Below, one piece after another: positions 53,001 through 64,000 of a stretch of DNA of 64,000 nt. A program made the translations under genes and the position numbers. Below the pieces are notes generated by a model. The model was given only the letters and a program-made list of their open reading frames with translations, was not told where the DNA came from and searched no databases. The stretch's first letter is position 1. The number at the start of each line of letters is the position of its first letter. The DNA is from Piromyces finnis. Its lineage: Eukaryota; Neocallimastigomycota; Neocallimastigomycetes; Neocallimastigales; Neocallimastigaceae. Location of the stretch: assembly GCA_002104945.1 (NCBI GenBank), contig MCFH01000052.1, positions 310,001 through 374,000 on the forward strand. The letters are read 5' to 3'.

Positions 53001-54580
53001 GTAAAACAAAAAAAAACTTATTATTTAAGCATATATTTTCTCATAACTATTATTATTCAATTTATTCCCTTATGCTTTTAAAAATCATGACCTAAAATTG
53101 TATGAATTATTGTTATAATATTATTTTTTTCTAAATGATGGATTTATCATTCATCCTTAGTGTAGTATTTTCCATATCATTTATTTAATTAAAATTATTA
53201 ATGAATTAATATTTATTAATAAAAATTTAATATATTTATATTAAAGTTTCATAATAATTTAAATTATATCAAGAAATATAAAAATGAATTCAATACCCCT
53301 TAATTTTTATTATTAAAAATAAAGTTTTCTATTCTGAAAAAATAGATTAAAAAAGATAAATGAAATGAATTACAATATACAAATTAATATATATTTTACG
53401 AAGCAGAATCACAAAATTTATATCTGTGAATAATATAAAAAATGGAATTTTCACTTAAACAAAAAAACAAACAAAAAAAAAGTTTTCATAATAATAATTT
53501 GATAAGTTTAATATTGTTTTTACCTTTAAATAATTAAAAGAAAAGAAAAAAAAAAAGTAAAAAGATAGAAAAATAAATAAATTACAAGAAAAAAAAAAGA
53601 AGGAAATAACAAAAAAAAATATTTTATAGTAATATTTTTTTATAGTAAAAATATATAATTCAATAAAACAAAAGAAAATAAAACATAAAATTTTATTATA
53701 TTTATTTTTAAAGTAAAGAATATTGAATATTTCTGAATGTTTTGAAATTATATATTTCATTTTTACTTGTATATGTGTATATATAACTATAATAAAAACA
53801 ATATTTATTTTTTTTAAAAAAATAAAAAATTATCAAATTAATAGTAAATTTTAATATAATATTACTGTTTTTAAACTAGTTATATTTTATTACATTCAAT
53901 AAAATATAATAATAGTAATATGCAAAGAAAAACTGAAAACTAATATTTTGAAAATTTATAAAGTATACTTATTTCTATATTATATAATTTATTTTTATTT
54001 TTTTATTAATTATTATAATACTTGATAAAAAAATAAAAAAGCGTTTTAATATTTAATAATAGTTAAACAAGATATATATATAATTTAGAATATATTGTTT
54101 TGGTAAAAACTTTTGTTAATTTATATTTATAAAGGTTTTTAGAAATTAATATTTAAAATATAATAATATAGTATTTTATAAAGTGTTAAAGAAAACAATA
54201 ATAACAGTAATAACAGTAATAATAATTAATTAATAATATTTATTAATCTTTTGTATATAATAAAACAATAAAACAAAATAAAAAAATTTAATTTAATGAT
54301 ATATTAATTCATTAAAGTAAAATATTATTTTGTACCAAAATTTAAAAATTTTAAAAAAATCAAATAAATAATAGATAGTTGATAAATTTGTATCTATTAG
54401 ATATAAATCATTCAAATAAAAATAATATAATTAATTTATTTAATTAACAACAATTATTATTCAATACTAAAAAAACGTTTAAACAAGCTAAAAGGTATAT
54501 TATTTAATATATATTATTAAATTAATGGAAATAAATATATTTTTTACTAAAATAATCACTTATAGATATAAGATATTAAA
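49440..54580. other. Long AT-rich intergenic region
   Basis: About 5 kb of very AT-rich sequence with homopolymer runs. Short Lys/Phe/Tyr/Ile-rich frames (50499-50693 and 53455-53760) look like chance products of composition. The only clear structure is the tandem duplication at 50939-51308. Confidence 0.55.
50939..51308. repeat. 185-bp tandem duplication (two copies)
   Basis: Copy 1 (50939-51123) and copy 2 (51124-51308) differ at about one base (GAATTT against AAATTT). The unit includes a GC-richer word CATCACCATCACACGAATAA and ends AGTATAAT. No coding potential. Confidence 0.85.
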
Positions 54581-56829
54581 ATGAAAAATTCAATCCGTGA
54601 AACTCAACTTCAAGAAAAAAGGACATTTTTAAAGTCAGTCTTACAAGCTGTCTTATTTGTTTTTATAATTACTTCTATTATTATTGGCGTTATTGTTGGA
54701 TTATGCTTGTAAGTTAAGAATTATTATTTTTTTTAAAAAAAAAAATATCCTATTTTTTTATTAATTTTTTTTATTATCCTAATAGCTTTACCCATTCAAA
54801 ACCACAATTTTCCGTTGATTACTTTAAAACCCATCCAAATGAGAATTTTAAGCAAATTGACAAAGCATATGCTCTTATAATATCATTTTCTCTCTTAATT
54901 TTTTACATTATGATATTAACAAGTTTTTATAAAAAAAGAAATCACTACTTGATTAATTATAGACCTTTAGTGTTGTGTGCATTGACTGGAATTTGTGGAG
55001 GTGTTTATAATGTAATATTACCGATTCTTATAACTTTTCAAACGGGTGGTAATAATAGTAATAAATGGATAATTACATTGATATTTACAATTATATTCGC
55101 AACAATGAATATGATGGCAAATATTTCAAGATATTTCAAACTTTATCTTTTAAGTAAAAGAGATATCGGAAAAATGAAATTATATAATGATAACTATGAT
55201 TTAGCATTTCCAGGAAATGAAGAAAATGCAAATAATTTTGAACCTAATACCTATCTAAAACGTTTAAATAAATTAGTTAGTAAGAGAATTACTATAATAT
55301 TCTTTGTCATACCATATACATTATTAATTTCCTTAGGTTTAGCTATTTCAATTTTCAGTGTGAAGAAACAAAGTATTGATGGTATCAGAGAAAATGCTCT
55401 CTATTTTTATTCACCAATTATATTATTAACAACAGTTACATTATTTATAATACCATTTTTTTATATTGAACTTTCTAAATCCAAGTCTATTAATTGGGTC
55501 AATAAATTAGATATGATTTCAAATTATACCTTTTTATTTTTGGGTACATTTTTATTTATTGGTTCATTATTTGCATTTTATGATAAAAGAATATCTATTG
55601 GTGTAGATGATAAGGGCAAGGAGCAATATATCTATCACTATTCATTTGAATATTTAATCAAGTTAAAAAGTACTTCACTATTCTTTATTATACCAAGTTT
55701 TGGTTCTTCTGCCTGTGCTATTGTTATTCCATTAATTGAAGCCTATATGGCTGATAGAAAATTGAAATCAAAGAAATTCCTAGGAAAAAGAGAATTTACT
55801 CATCTTTTAGTAGGAAGTAGCTATATTGACTCTTTAAAATCAGTTGCAGTTAAATCTTATTGTGTTGAAACTGTTATATTTTGGGAAATGCATGTCAAGT
55901 TAATGAAATTAGTAAGCGATAGTTTAGTATCAAAACATAGATTAAGTATAGATCAACATAGTAGTCAAACAAAGGATTTTTCTAAATTAAATAATAGAAC
56001 ATCTTATACACCATCAAATTATGACTTGTTATTAGGGTTAAATAAAAATATTTTTGGTAGTGGTAATAATGAAATTTTATATACTGGCAGTTTTGGAGAA
56101 GATAAAATAGATTCTAAACTTGTCAATGCTATCAGTCATGGAATTTCTAGTAAAAACAAAGGGGATTCCTTCTTTTCAAGCAATAACAGAAATAGATCTA
56201 TTAGTGATAGTCGAATTAATAGTTCTGATTATATGAATAATAATCTATCAAGCAGTTTTAATTCTAATAGAAGCTATCCAAACTGTCACACTACTAATAA
56301 TAACTATTTCTTTAATGAAAATCGTCAAAGAAACAATAGTGTACTTTCTCAATTTACTATCAATTCAATTAATCAAAATTATAATAATTATTATATAGAT
56401 GTATCAAATAATGATAAAGTTGAACTTCTTAAAAATCATGATATATTGTATCCTTCAAGAGAAATTGGAAATAACACTAATTCTTATAGTAATAGCCGTA
56501 ACAATTTAGTTAATAATGCTTCACGTCATCGTAGAAATACTATTAAGAACAGAGAAACTGAAATATTTTATGAAATATTTAATGTTGATTCAGTGAATAA
56601 TGAAGTTCCACAAAAATACTGGAAAGACTTTGATAATTTATATAATTCATTTATATCAGATCAAAGTTTAGCCACTGTTAATCTTGATACAAATACAATA
56701 ATTAAGTTAAGAAGAGCAATTACAAGTAAAGATTACACCATGGATATGTTCTTCCCAGCTTTAGCTGAAACTGTTGAATTAATATATCAAAATCTATATC
56801 CAAAACTTTTGGCTGAAAAAACAAAATAA
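54581..56829 (+). CDS. Multi-pass membrane protein with RGS domain (GPCR/RGS type), one intron
   Basis: Exon 1 (54581-54708) starts ATGAAAAATTC and encodes a short polar start plus one hydrophobic helix. The intron runs from GTAAGT (54709) to TTATCCTAATAG (54786). Exon 2 leads into the 639-codon frame that is certain from 54910. I could not settle the codon phase over 54787-54840 by eye. Exon 2 has about six more hydrophobic helices (near 20-42, 53-72, 127-149, 165-186, 206-224 and 256-280 of the 639-residue part). An RGS fold is then split in two. Its first half (about 295-335, FTHLLV....SYCVETVIFWEMH) and second half (about 553-632, KYWKDFDNLYNSFI..L..AETVELIYQNLYP) are separated by ~215 Asn/Ser-rich residues. 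A GTPase-activating role on G-alpha at a membrane is inferred from the family. This is the only clear host protein gene in the window. Confidence 0.75.
54709..54786 (+). other. Spliceosomal intron (78 bp)
   Basis: The donor GTAAGT matches the consensus. The interior is T-rich and the acceptor is AATAG. Confidence 0.75.
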
Positions 56830-57340
56830 AAATTTATTGTTAAATGAAAATTACGATTTTTATCATTATTTGAAATTATACAATAAATATAATGTAGTAT
56901 TTAGTCTATTTAGAAATATTAATAGAAAATGAATATTTATATTTGTTAATAAAAATAATAACCCCCTATATCCCATAAAAGAAAATAGAAATAAAACAAA
57001 ATAAACAAGTAGAAAGTATGATAAAATAAAACATTAAAAAAAAAATTTTATTCTATTCAAAAAATTAAAATTATTATTTAAAAAAAAAAAAAAAAAAAAA
57101 TTATTTAATATATAGAATGATATTAATTTATTATATTTTAAACTTTTTTTTTTTTTTTTTAATTCTTTTTTTTTAAAAAAAAAAAAAAAAACGTAGAAAA
57201 ATAAAGCTAAATAAAAATTTCAATAATCTTAATATAAACAATGTAAAATAATTATAATATAAGAAATAATGCAATAATTATTATCAGTTCTTAGTGTTGA
57301 TTCTTTTATATAAAATATGTGTAAGATATATTAAATTCTT
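56830..57340. other. AT-rich spacer after the RGS gene, no gene seen
   Basis: Homopolymer A and T runs and no ORF. It probably holds the 3' end of the upstream transcript. Confidence 0.5.
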
Positions 57341-59050
57341 ACTTTATAAAGGATGAAGTTTTGAAACGTGCCTTCATTTATTTAATAAATGAAGTTTTTC
57401 AAGGGGTTCTACTCATACTCATGGTACTGAGCTTGTAGAAATAAATTCAAGTATTGGGCAATGGATATTTGGTTAGTCTTTATAGAAGAAAATATAAGGA
57501 CTAAGCTCATGATACTGAGCGATTAAAAAACATTTATTCATCGAATTTAAGTATTAGATAGATAAGTTGAATGTTTGATATTCAGGTAAGTTTGTATAGT
57601 ATTTAATTAGAAGAGTAATACATTTTGTTGCTGTATTTTTTCTTTTATTCATGTAGTACTGTTCTTCTCTTGTAAGAATCTAATGTAGTCAACTTTAGCA
57701 TTTGCATTGTATTTTTCTACAGATAAACATTCCAAATAGTTTACTTCAACTGCTTTTTCAATTGCAGACGAGCTCAGTATTACTTCAGTAAATAATGTTA
57801 TAAAATCTTCATTTCATATTTCACAACAAATTTTTAATCTCTAAAAAATCAAAATGAAGCTGTATAGGAGATTTAAAAAAGAAAAAATTTATGATTTAGA
57901 TGAATTTATTAAAAGGATTAAAATCTACCGTTAGTTAATTCCATCAAGTAATAATTCTAATAATGTTCAACGATGGTGATTCGTCTTGAATCAGTAGAAA
58001 ATCAGAACAATAAAGATCCAATATTTTACTTAACAGGAAAACCCATCTACTGATTGCTACACTTACCTTGGTGTTCCATTTGATAAGAATTTGTCCTTTA
58101 AACCAATTATTAAAGCTCTTAATAACAAGGTTTTGAAAGGACTTTTTTCAGTTAGTAAATTCTTAAGAAATCCTAATATTCCTATTCCTTTTAAAAAGCT
58201 AGTACTTATCTCACAATTGATCAGCAGAATTTCATACTTTTCAACAAAGCTAGGTCTAGGATTGCTCAGAAATATGTTAACAAAGGAATATGATGAGTTG
58301 CAAGAGTTTATAAAGCTGTATCGTTTGTTTCTCTATACTCTATTTCAAAAGATTTGAATATTCCTCCATTGTCAACCAAATGCGCATTAGCTCAGGTTAG
58401 ATGTTTTAACAAGTGGATACAAGTTGGATACTAGAGTTGCAAAAGCTGCCAAATTTGTTGACCCGTATTAAACATTACGATTACATAGTCCAATTATTAA
58501 ATTTTTTTCAGTCAAAGTAATTCCAACAGTCCTATCAATAATAATGAAAATGTTAATATCAGTAGAGATAGCAATAACAAAAATAACATTAGTAACATTA
58601 GTAATAATAATTGTAATAGTAGTAATAATAGAAGTAATAGCAATAGTGAAGATAATAATTCTAATTTAGATAGCTATTTAGTTAATAATAGTAATAGTTC
58701 TAATAATTGGGTGAATATTAATGTATATGATTATTCTAGTGTATACAATAAAATATTTAAATTCCTTCTTGGGGGAAGAAGTTTTAACAATATCAATTTC
58801 AATTCAAGGGAATGGAAAGAACAATATTCTTGACGGTAACAGCGGAACTTCTAACCAAAATTATGCTTTTTGTTGTTGGCCAGAAATGGTCAATGTTCAA
58901 AAAGTTTGAAGCAATAACTAAGAGCGTGAATGCTGAGGAAACAGTAAGACAAGCCAGGAGGGCCAATGCAACCAATAGAGATCATAATTTTGACCCATGA
59001 CAAAGTTTTGATCTTTTACTTGGTATCCCATTGGAAGTCAAATAAAATTA
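57341..59050 (+). pseudogene. Decayed LINE (non-LTR retrotransposon) fragment
   Basis: A piece translated from about 58043 to 58357 reads YLGVPFDKN..KPIIKALNNKV..LFSVSKFLRNPNIPI, typical of the region after the RT core in LINE proteins. A stop or frame break precedes it near 58035. Further open pieces (58500-58840, Asn/Ser-rich; then to 59000 in another frame) resemble a C-terminal tail. GATATTCAGGTAAGT near 57580 matches 29561-29575 in the SINE-like element. No intact ORF. Confidence 0.6.
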
Positions 59051-59404
59051 TTATACTTTAGTATAATAGTGGCTTTCTTATTGTAATTACTAGAATATAT
59101 CATACTCAATTTTTATTCATTTATGCTTATTTAAACATATTTTTTTAATTTTTATTTTTTTATTTTTATTTTTTATAACATGTATTATAATTTTAATTAA
59201 ATTAATAATTAAAATGATGCTATTAAAAAAATTATATATAGGATGAAATTTCTTTATATTATTCTGTTATAATTTTCACCATAGAATCTAAATAATAATG
59301 ACTTTTAAAAAAAATAATAACTTTTATTTACTAGTCAATCTATATTCTTTCACTAAAGATTTAAAAAAATAAAATTCTTAAATATTATGATAATTTATTT
59401 TTTT

Positions 59405-59545
59405 AACTTCCAAATGCATTTCACCCATCAATCAGAATAAGCCCCAATGGTAGTTCTTAGGGAAACGTTGTCACCTTCCTATTGCTAGGCGGTTGTGACC
59501 CTCCTGATCTTCAGCTTCGACGTTCACTTAGTCCATGTACATTAG
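59405..59545 (-). repeat. 3'-end fragment shared with the SINE-like element
   Basis: The reverse complement of this stretch matches 29815-29985, including GGAGGGTCACAACC, the CCTAGCAATAGGAA region and the terminal A-run. It looks like a separate truncated retroposed 3' end. Confidence 0.65.
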
Positions 59546-60039
59546 ATAATGGGGTTACAAACTTCAATGAAATTTTTATGATTTACTTGACTTGCCCGCT
59601 GTATTTATTGTATTTACTGCAATTATTAGCATACTACCAAAATTTGCTATTACTTTATAATAGAGATACTCCTAACACCAAACTGAACTGGCTTCAATAT
59701 TCATCTATATTATAAATAATAAAACAATTCTTTCAGTATTAGATTTAAAAATATTTTTTATTTATTTACTCAATACAAAACTTTTTTCATTCTACTTTCT
59801 TGAAAATATTATTTTTTTTTTTCATTTTATTTCATAATTTAATTTATTAAGTTGTTATACAGTTACAATTTTTTTTTTTAATTAATATTTTTATTTTATA
59901 TATAAATATATTATTATTTTTATTTTTATTATTCTTTATTTTATTATTTTATTAATAGATATTTTCATTAAAGGTAAAAAGTTAATAAATAAATATAAAA
60001 ATATTTTATTAATTTCATCTCAGGTCCAAAAAATTATTA
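59546..60039. other. AT-rich spacer, no gene seen
   Basis: A short frame at 59482-59715 overlaps the repeat above and shows no family motif. A T-rich block at 60024-60033 (minus-strand TTTTTT) can terminate the tRNA-Cys transcript. Confidence 0.45.
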
Positions 60040-60111
60040 AGGGGCGTTCCGGATTTGAACCGAAGACCTATTGATCTGCAGTCAATTGCTCTACCGCTGA
60101 GCTAACACCCC
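60040..60111 (-). tRNA. tRNA-Cys (anticodon GCA), copy B
   Basis: Same 72-nt gene as 23800-23871, inverted. A T6 run follows 7 nt after the 3' end on the minus strand, as expected for Pol III. The 45-bp 5' flank and the family K LTR beyond it are shared with copy A, but the 3' flanks differ completely. Confidence 0.94.
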
Positions 60112-60156
60112 TTTTTCATTTTTTTTTGTTAAGGAACCAACAAATAATGTTATTCT

Positions 60157-60837
60157 TGTCATAATTAATGATTATGACCTAATCCATTCATTATTGTTCC
60201 TAAATGTATGAAAACTTTACAATATTCTTATTTGTAAATTAATGTATACACTTAAATTATATTTAAAATTATTAATAATTATTTTTTATTGAACTTAAAT
60301 TTTATTTTATTAAACTTAAAAATTAATTTAGTAATAATAATATATTGAAAATTATAGTTTATTGAACTTTTAGTTTAATTTATCAAGTTAATGAATTTTT
60401 ATTAATTAAAATTATGAATAATATTTCTGTAAAATAGTAAAATTTTTTTAGTTAAATATATTTAAAGTAAACTTTTAATGTATGTTAATCAATTTAATAA
60501 TATGTATAAATATTTATTATAATAGTAATGTAATTTTATTATTCATTTAAAAGTAATTTAAATACTAAAATTATGTAAATAATTAAAGACTAATTCTTTT
60601 AATTAACACTACTTAATTTTTTACAAAAAGTATAAAAAGGTGTATATTATAAGAATTAGAGAATATACAGATATTTTTATTTTTATTTTTATTTTATTTT
60701 ATAATTTTATATTAATATCTTAATAAAACAATTTTATTAATAAAACAATTTTTCTTATTTCATTTTAATATTATTTTTGAGTATTAATAAATTTATTAAT
60801 ATTTTATAAATAAAAGTAAATTCCTCGAACCGTAACA
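60157..60837 (+). repeat. Element 5 5' LTR (family K, 681 bp)
   Basis: It begins TGTCATAATTAATGATTATGAC, in which GTCATAAT and ATTATGAC are an inverted pair, and ends CGAACCGTAACA. The homologous interrupted copy is 23751-19761. Confidence 0.8.
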
Positions 60838-60844
60838 TAAAAAT

Positions 60845-60861
60845 TGGTGGAGATATCGGGG
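60845..60861 (+). other. Element 5 tRNA-type primer-binding site
   Basis: TGGTGGAGATATCGGGG lies 7 nt inside the LTR. It resembles but is not identical to the element 3 site, so it may use a different tRNA. Confidence 0.65.
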
Positions 60862-61717
60862 AATAATATTAATAAAAATTATTAATACATAGGATAAAGT
60901 AATATTAAAATATTACTAAAATATTATATAAATTTCTTAAAAATTTATTACCCTTCAAAGTTATAGGTAATATTTATATTACTGTTGAAGCTTTAAGGTA
61001 TAATATTTTAGTAGAACTGAATTAGTACGCTTTAGAAGCAGTACTTATTTAGGAATTAGTGGTTAAGTTTTTAGGTCTAGTTTATCTTTCACAGTAGGAT
61101 ACTGGAAAGCGCTGAACCTTTCTATTTTGCTAGAGAAATAGAAGTGCCTCGCATAATTGCTACATGACACTGGTAATACGGTAAGCTGGGCAATTGTGAA
61201 CTACTTAAGCACCCTAAATAAGTATTGGAAAATTGCTGTGAAATGCTGTTCTACTATACTTATTATTGTAATTCAAATTTTTAATAAATTAAATATTATT
61301 TTAGTATTTATAATTTTTTTAAAAAAAAAAAAAAAAATATTTTTTTTTTTTAATTGAACGATTTTTAAAAATTATTCTTTTTAAAATATAAATAAATAAT
61401 TCGAAAGTGACCCTTAGCGTGGCAAGTTAAACTGCTGTACGTAATACTTTGGTGTTCAATTATATCTGATAATTGGGGAAGATAATCAATTATTTTCTTT
61501 CCGCTAATTAAGTTAGTGATAATAAAGAAATTAATTACGTTACTTCCTTTTATTAAATTATATTTAATATTAACCATCGGGTATATTTGTGGCTTATCAT
61601 CAAAGAGCTACGAGGGATTTTCACTTAGAATTACACAACCTATAATACTTGATGGTTTAACATTATATAGGTTGGCCTATATTTTTATAAAAAGAAATAA
61701 GTTTTTAAATAATAATT

Positions 61718-61762
<45 letters not shown>

Positions 61763-62393
61763 GATATATATATCTATTCTTTTTGTTGATTCTCTTCGAG
61801 TAATTTAATATTGCTAATTGAAATATTCTTTTCTTACTGTTTTAAGTTAAACAAGTTATATCAGCATAGACAAGCCTTATTAACTAATCAACAGAGGTAT
61901 ACTAGGGGTGGTAGAAAGATCCTGAAGCACGTGACGGAACTTAGATCGTGTGAATAAGGTGACGGCAACATTTACCATTGGACGAAAGACTCTTAGTTAA
62001 TAGTCTATTATATATAATTTGGTCGGTAACTTGAATCAGTAATAACAATATTAAATTAAAATTCTTGCTAGTAAATTGAAAACAAATAATAATTAACTAT
62101 AAGAAAAACAGAAAACAAAAGTAATAATTTCATCTTTTCTGACTGAACTAAGATAGTAAGGAGTGATACTAAAAATTTAAATAAATAATTGGTAGTACGT
62201 GCTGTGCTAGATTATTTGTATCTCATTCTGTCAAGTGGTCGATAAAGGAATTTCGAGCTTGGTTACAACTAATAAGTGGTCGATAAAGGAATTTCGAACT
62301 TATAATTTTTTTTTTAGACTATCAAAGGTATTTTTGAGTCTATACTGTGTCATCTTGTACTGCAATAAATTCGGTCAAGGAAAATACAAGAAA
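60862..62393 (+). other. Element 5 leader with A-tracts
   Basis: About 1.5 kb without a convincing ORF. It holds A-runs of 17 (61321-61337) and 37 (61722-61758), GC-richer islands (60960-61250, 61860-62000), and a 24-bp direct repeat AAGTGGTCGATAAAGGAATT.. at 62233 and 62274. The layout parallels the element 3 leader. Confidence 0.6.
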
Positions 62394-63275
62394 ATGAGCA
62401 ATTCTACTACAAGGATAGATTTCAAGGAGTTGAAGAAGGAACTCAAGGATATAGAAAAACTTTCCAAAGATAATTTGGACATAAGATCCTGGGCTTCTGA
62501 AATAAGTTTATGGATTGAACTTCAAGATATCACTAGTGCCAAGAAAATTTACATGGCATGTGTGCTTACTTCTAAGGGTGAACCAAGAAAGGTAATCCAA
62601 GAGTTGGAAGATAAAGACAGTGATAGTGAAGATGAATATGAAAGTGAAAATGAAGAAGAGAATCAGAAAAATGAATCTAATGAAGAAGATTATCCCTCAC
62701 TTGGGAAAATTATCAATGCCCTTGAAACATTTTATGGGTTAAAAGAAGATCAAAGTATGTTATTACGGGAACTAAGAAGACTACGTATAAGAAGAAATGA
62801 ATCAGTTAAAGATTTCAATAGAAGATATAGATCTTTATATTTAAAGTTGGATAAGAAAAAGAAGAAGCAGATTAGTGTGTTAGATTATGCAGATTCTTTA
62901 CAAAATAATAAAGAAGCATGGAGAAAAGTATCTTTAAAAGATGATATCACTCTAGAAAAGGCCTTTAAGATAGCTGAGAAGGTAGATAGGTTATCTACTA
63001 GAATAGATAATGATGGTAATCTACCAACGACTACTGCAATAACCAAAAGTTATAATAATTTTCAACCATACAAGAGAAAAGTTTCTTTTACTGAAGCCAA
63101 AAAGCCTAATAAAGATGATGAAATGAATAACCTAGTCAAGAAAATGAAGAATTTAACTATTAAAGCTTGTTTCTTCTGTAGTGAACCTGGTCATTATCAA
63201 CAAAATTGCCCAAAACTTCAAGCCATTATTGAAGGAAACAAGAAGCGTTATTATGATAATCATTTAAATCATTAA
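62394..63275 (+). CDS. Gag protein of element 5
   Basis: 293 residues from ATGAGCAATTC. An in-frame GTG upstream (62235) lies in leader repeats and is not favoured. The N-terminal part has W..E.S.W and KKIYMACV. A strongly acidic tract follows at about 77-105. Gag motifs shared with element 3 come next (YPS, LRIRRNESVKDFNRRYRSLY, LEKAFKIAEK). A CCHC knuckle CFFCSEPGHYQQNC is near the end. The final codons hold TTTAAAT for frameshifting. Confidence 0.9.
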   Translation: MSNSTTRIDFKELKKELKDIEKLSKDNLDIRSWASEISLWIELQDITSAKKIYMACVLTSKGEPRKVIQELEDKDSDSEDEYESENEEENQKNESNEEDYPSLGKIINALETFYGLKEDQSMLLRELRRLRIRRNESVKDFNRRYRSLYLKLDKKKKKQISVLDYADSLQNNKEAWRKVSLKDDITLEKAFKIAEKVDRLSTRIDNDGNLPTTTAITKSYNNFQPYKRKVSFTEAKKPNKDDEMNNLVKKMKNLTIKACFFCSEPGHYQQNCPKLQAIIEGNKKRYYDNHLNH

Positions 63276-63296
63276 GTGGGAGAAGAAGCACTCCCA
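63263..63296 (+). promoter_or_regulatory. -1 ribosomal frameshift signal between gag and pol of element 5
   Basis: TTTAAAT (63263-63269, phase T-TTA-AAT), a 7-nt spacer with the gag stop TAA, then TGGGAG-8 nt-CTCCCA (63277-63296). The pol frame is -1 and has no ATG at the junction, so frameshifting is the simplest route to Pol. Confidence 0.82.
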
Positions 63297-64000
63297 TCGT
63301 CAATAAAATAGCTTCAGCTCAGTATCAGTCAATGCCAAGTGAAGAAACAACAAGCCAGAGTGATTGGTCGAAAGAAGAATATGATGAAGAAATCGAAAGT
63401 GACTTTGAAGATACTGATATTAATGAACAGTTCTTTGTATGTGCTAATAAAAGGAAGTTGGATAAAATAAGCAAAGAACAAGATGATAATAAAGAAAAAC
63501 GACTTCACAAAAACTTGAAAAATGATCCTAGACCTATTCTTACACCTGCTCTTAGGAAACGTAAAGCACAAGAATTAGAAAATATACCAATAGATGTTTC
63601 TCCTAAGCAACTGCATCCTTCTATTATTGCTCAACCGAATATCAGAGAACAAAAACTAAAAGAAAGAAAACTTCGGGATAAAGAGCGTGCTAGTAGTAGT
63701 GAACAAAAGGAAGAAGAAAAGAATGAATTGGCAAGTTCTAATGAAGATCCTATTATTATCGACTATGATGAAGAAGAAATGTTATCTGCAATTACAGATA
63801 AGAAAGGTGCTAAGGTGGTAGAGAAAGATAACACAAGTGAATCAACCAAATCTACTTCTAATTCAACTCTAAATAAATTAATGAAAGAGCAAAAGAAAGA
63901 AAAACCTGCAGAATCGAAGGTTAAGAAAACTGCTAGAAATATTCAAATGATAGCAGATACGGAAGAATATAATGTAGTTAAAGATCTTAACGAAACAAAA
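63276..64000 (+). CDS. Pol of element 5, N-terminal part (runs off the window)
   Basis: An open -1 frame continues from the gag overlap to the window end. The first residues SGRRSTPI match the start of element 3 Pol (SGRRNTPI). Near the edge, ADTEEYNVVKDL matches ADQEKYNITKDI just before the protease of element 3. The region between is charged and poorly conserved. The first ATG in frame is at 63332. No catalytic domain has been reached yet. Confidence 0.8.

Larger units (their letters stand above)
60157..64000 (+). mobile_element. Element 5: Ty3/gypsy element, 5' part (continues past window)
   Basis: 5' LTR (60157-60837), tRNA-type primer site, ~1.5-kb leader, gag and the first ~240 codons of pol. 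Gag and the pol start resemble element 3. The LTR begins 45 bp upstream of tRNA-Cys, pointing away from it. Confidence 0.85.

Noticed and set aside
53455-53760. A Phe/Tyr-rich 101-codon minus-strand frame as a membrane protein
   Set aside because: Its composition is that expected from A-rich runs; it has no start context or family motif.
49440-54580. Hidden protein gene in the 5-kb AT-rich region
   Set aside because: No frame longer than chance with balanced composition, and no splice-linked exons were recognised by eye.
58721-59000. Two overlapping small genes
   Set aside because: They are frames of the same decayed LINE tail, not separate genes.
60845-60861. Same primer site as element 3
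   Set aside because: The first 9 bases agree but the rest differs (ATATCGGGG against ATCCGGG), so it may pair with a different tRNA.
62235-62393. Upstream GTG start adding 53 residues to element 5 Gag
   Set aside because: The extra part lies in leader direct repeats, is hydrophobic and unlike Gag. The ATG at 62394 gives a start comparable to element 3.

Overview
The window is extremely AT-rich eukaryotic DNA (about one fifth GC by eye). It is packed with LTR retrotransposons and carries few host genes. Asn-rich proteins, a short GT-AG intron, a fungal-type membrane/RGS signalling protein, Ty3/gypsy chromoviruses and T-rich spacers suggest an early-diverging fungus. An anaerobic gut fungus (Neocallimastigomycota) fits best, but this is an inference from style; no marker gene settles it.

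Layout. 1-2125: end of a non-coding LTR element, broken by a solo LTR. 2133-8821: intact single-ORF Ty3/gypsy chromovirus (element 1, minus strand) just upstream of a tRNA-Gly/tRNA-Thr pair (8836-8985). 9.3-17.1 kb: a MITE-like element and nested solo LTRs. 17156-19756: a non-autonomous element encoding only Gag. 19761-23871: an LTR (family K) containing a gag-protease ORF and a solo LTR, next to tRNA-Cys. 24.6-38.6 kb: a multi-layer nest in which one old LTR is invaded by solo LTRs, a 2-kb non-coding LTR element, a SINE-like retroposon and element 2 (31557-37777, chromovirus with a broken pol). 39584-49351: element 3, complete, minus strand, ending 16 bp upstream of initiator tRNA-Met (49368). 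49.4-60 kb: the most host-like part, with one GPCR/RGS-type gene, AT-rich spacers and LINE debris. 60040-60111: a second tRNA-Cys, inverted relative to the first. 60157-64000: element 5 (LTR, leader, gag, start of pol), running off the right edge.

Two retrotransposon groups can be told apart by eye. Group B has TGTCA-like ends or closely related TG...CA ends, 5-bp target duplications, gag without a zinc knuckle and a chromodomain. Its elements 1 and 2 have a primer-binding site complementary to a segment of their own LTR about 35 nt downstream of a TATA box, which is the Tf1-type self-priming arrangement. Group A has TGAT...ATCA ends, 4-bp duplications and a tRNA-type primer site (TGGTGGAGAATCC). 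Element 3 of this group and element 5 share a -1 frameshift signal between gag and pol. Three group A families share a base-paired hairpin just before the polypurine tract.

The strongest leads are the matched frameshift cassettes, the covarying hairpin, two independent self-priming sites, LTR ends 16 bp upstream of tRNA genes, a gag-only element, and a gag-protease ORF inside an LTR. All boundaries were read by eye from repeat alignment; no database search was run.
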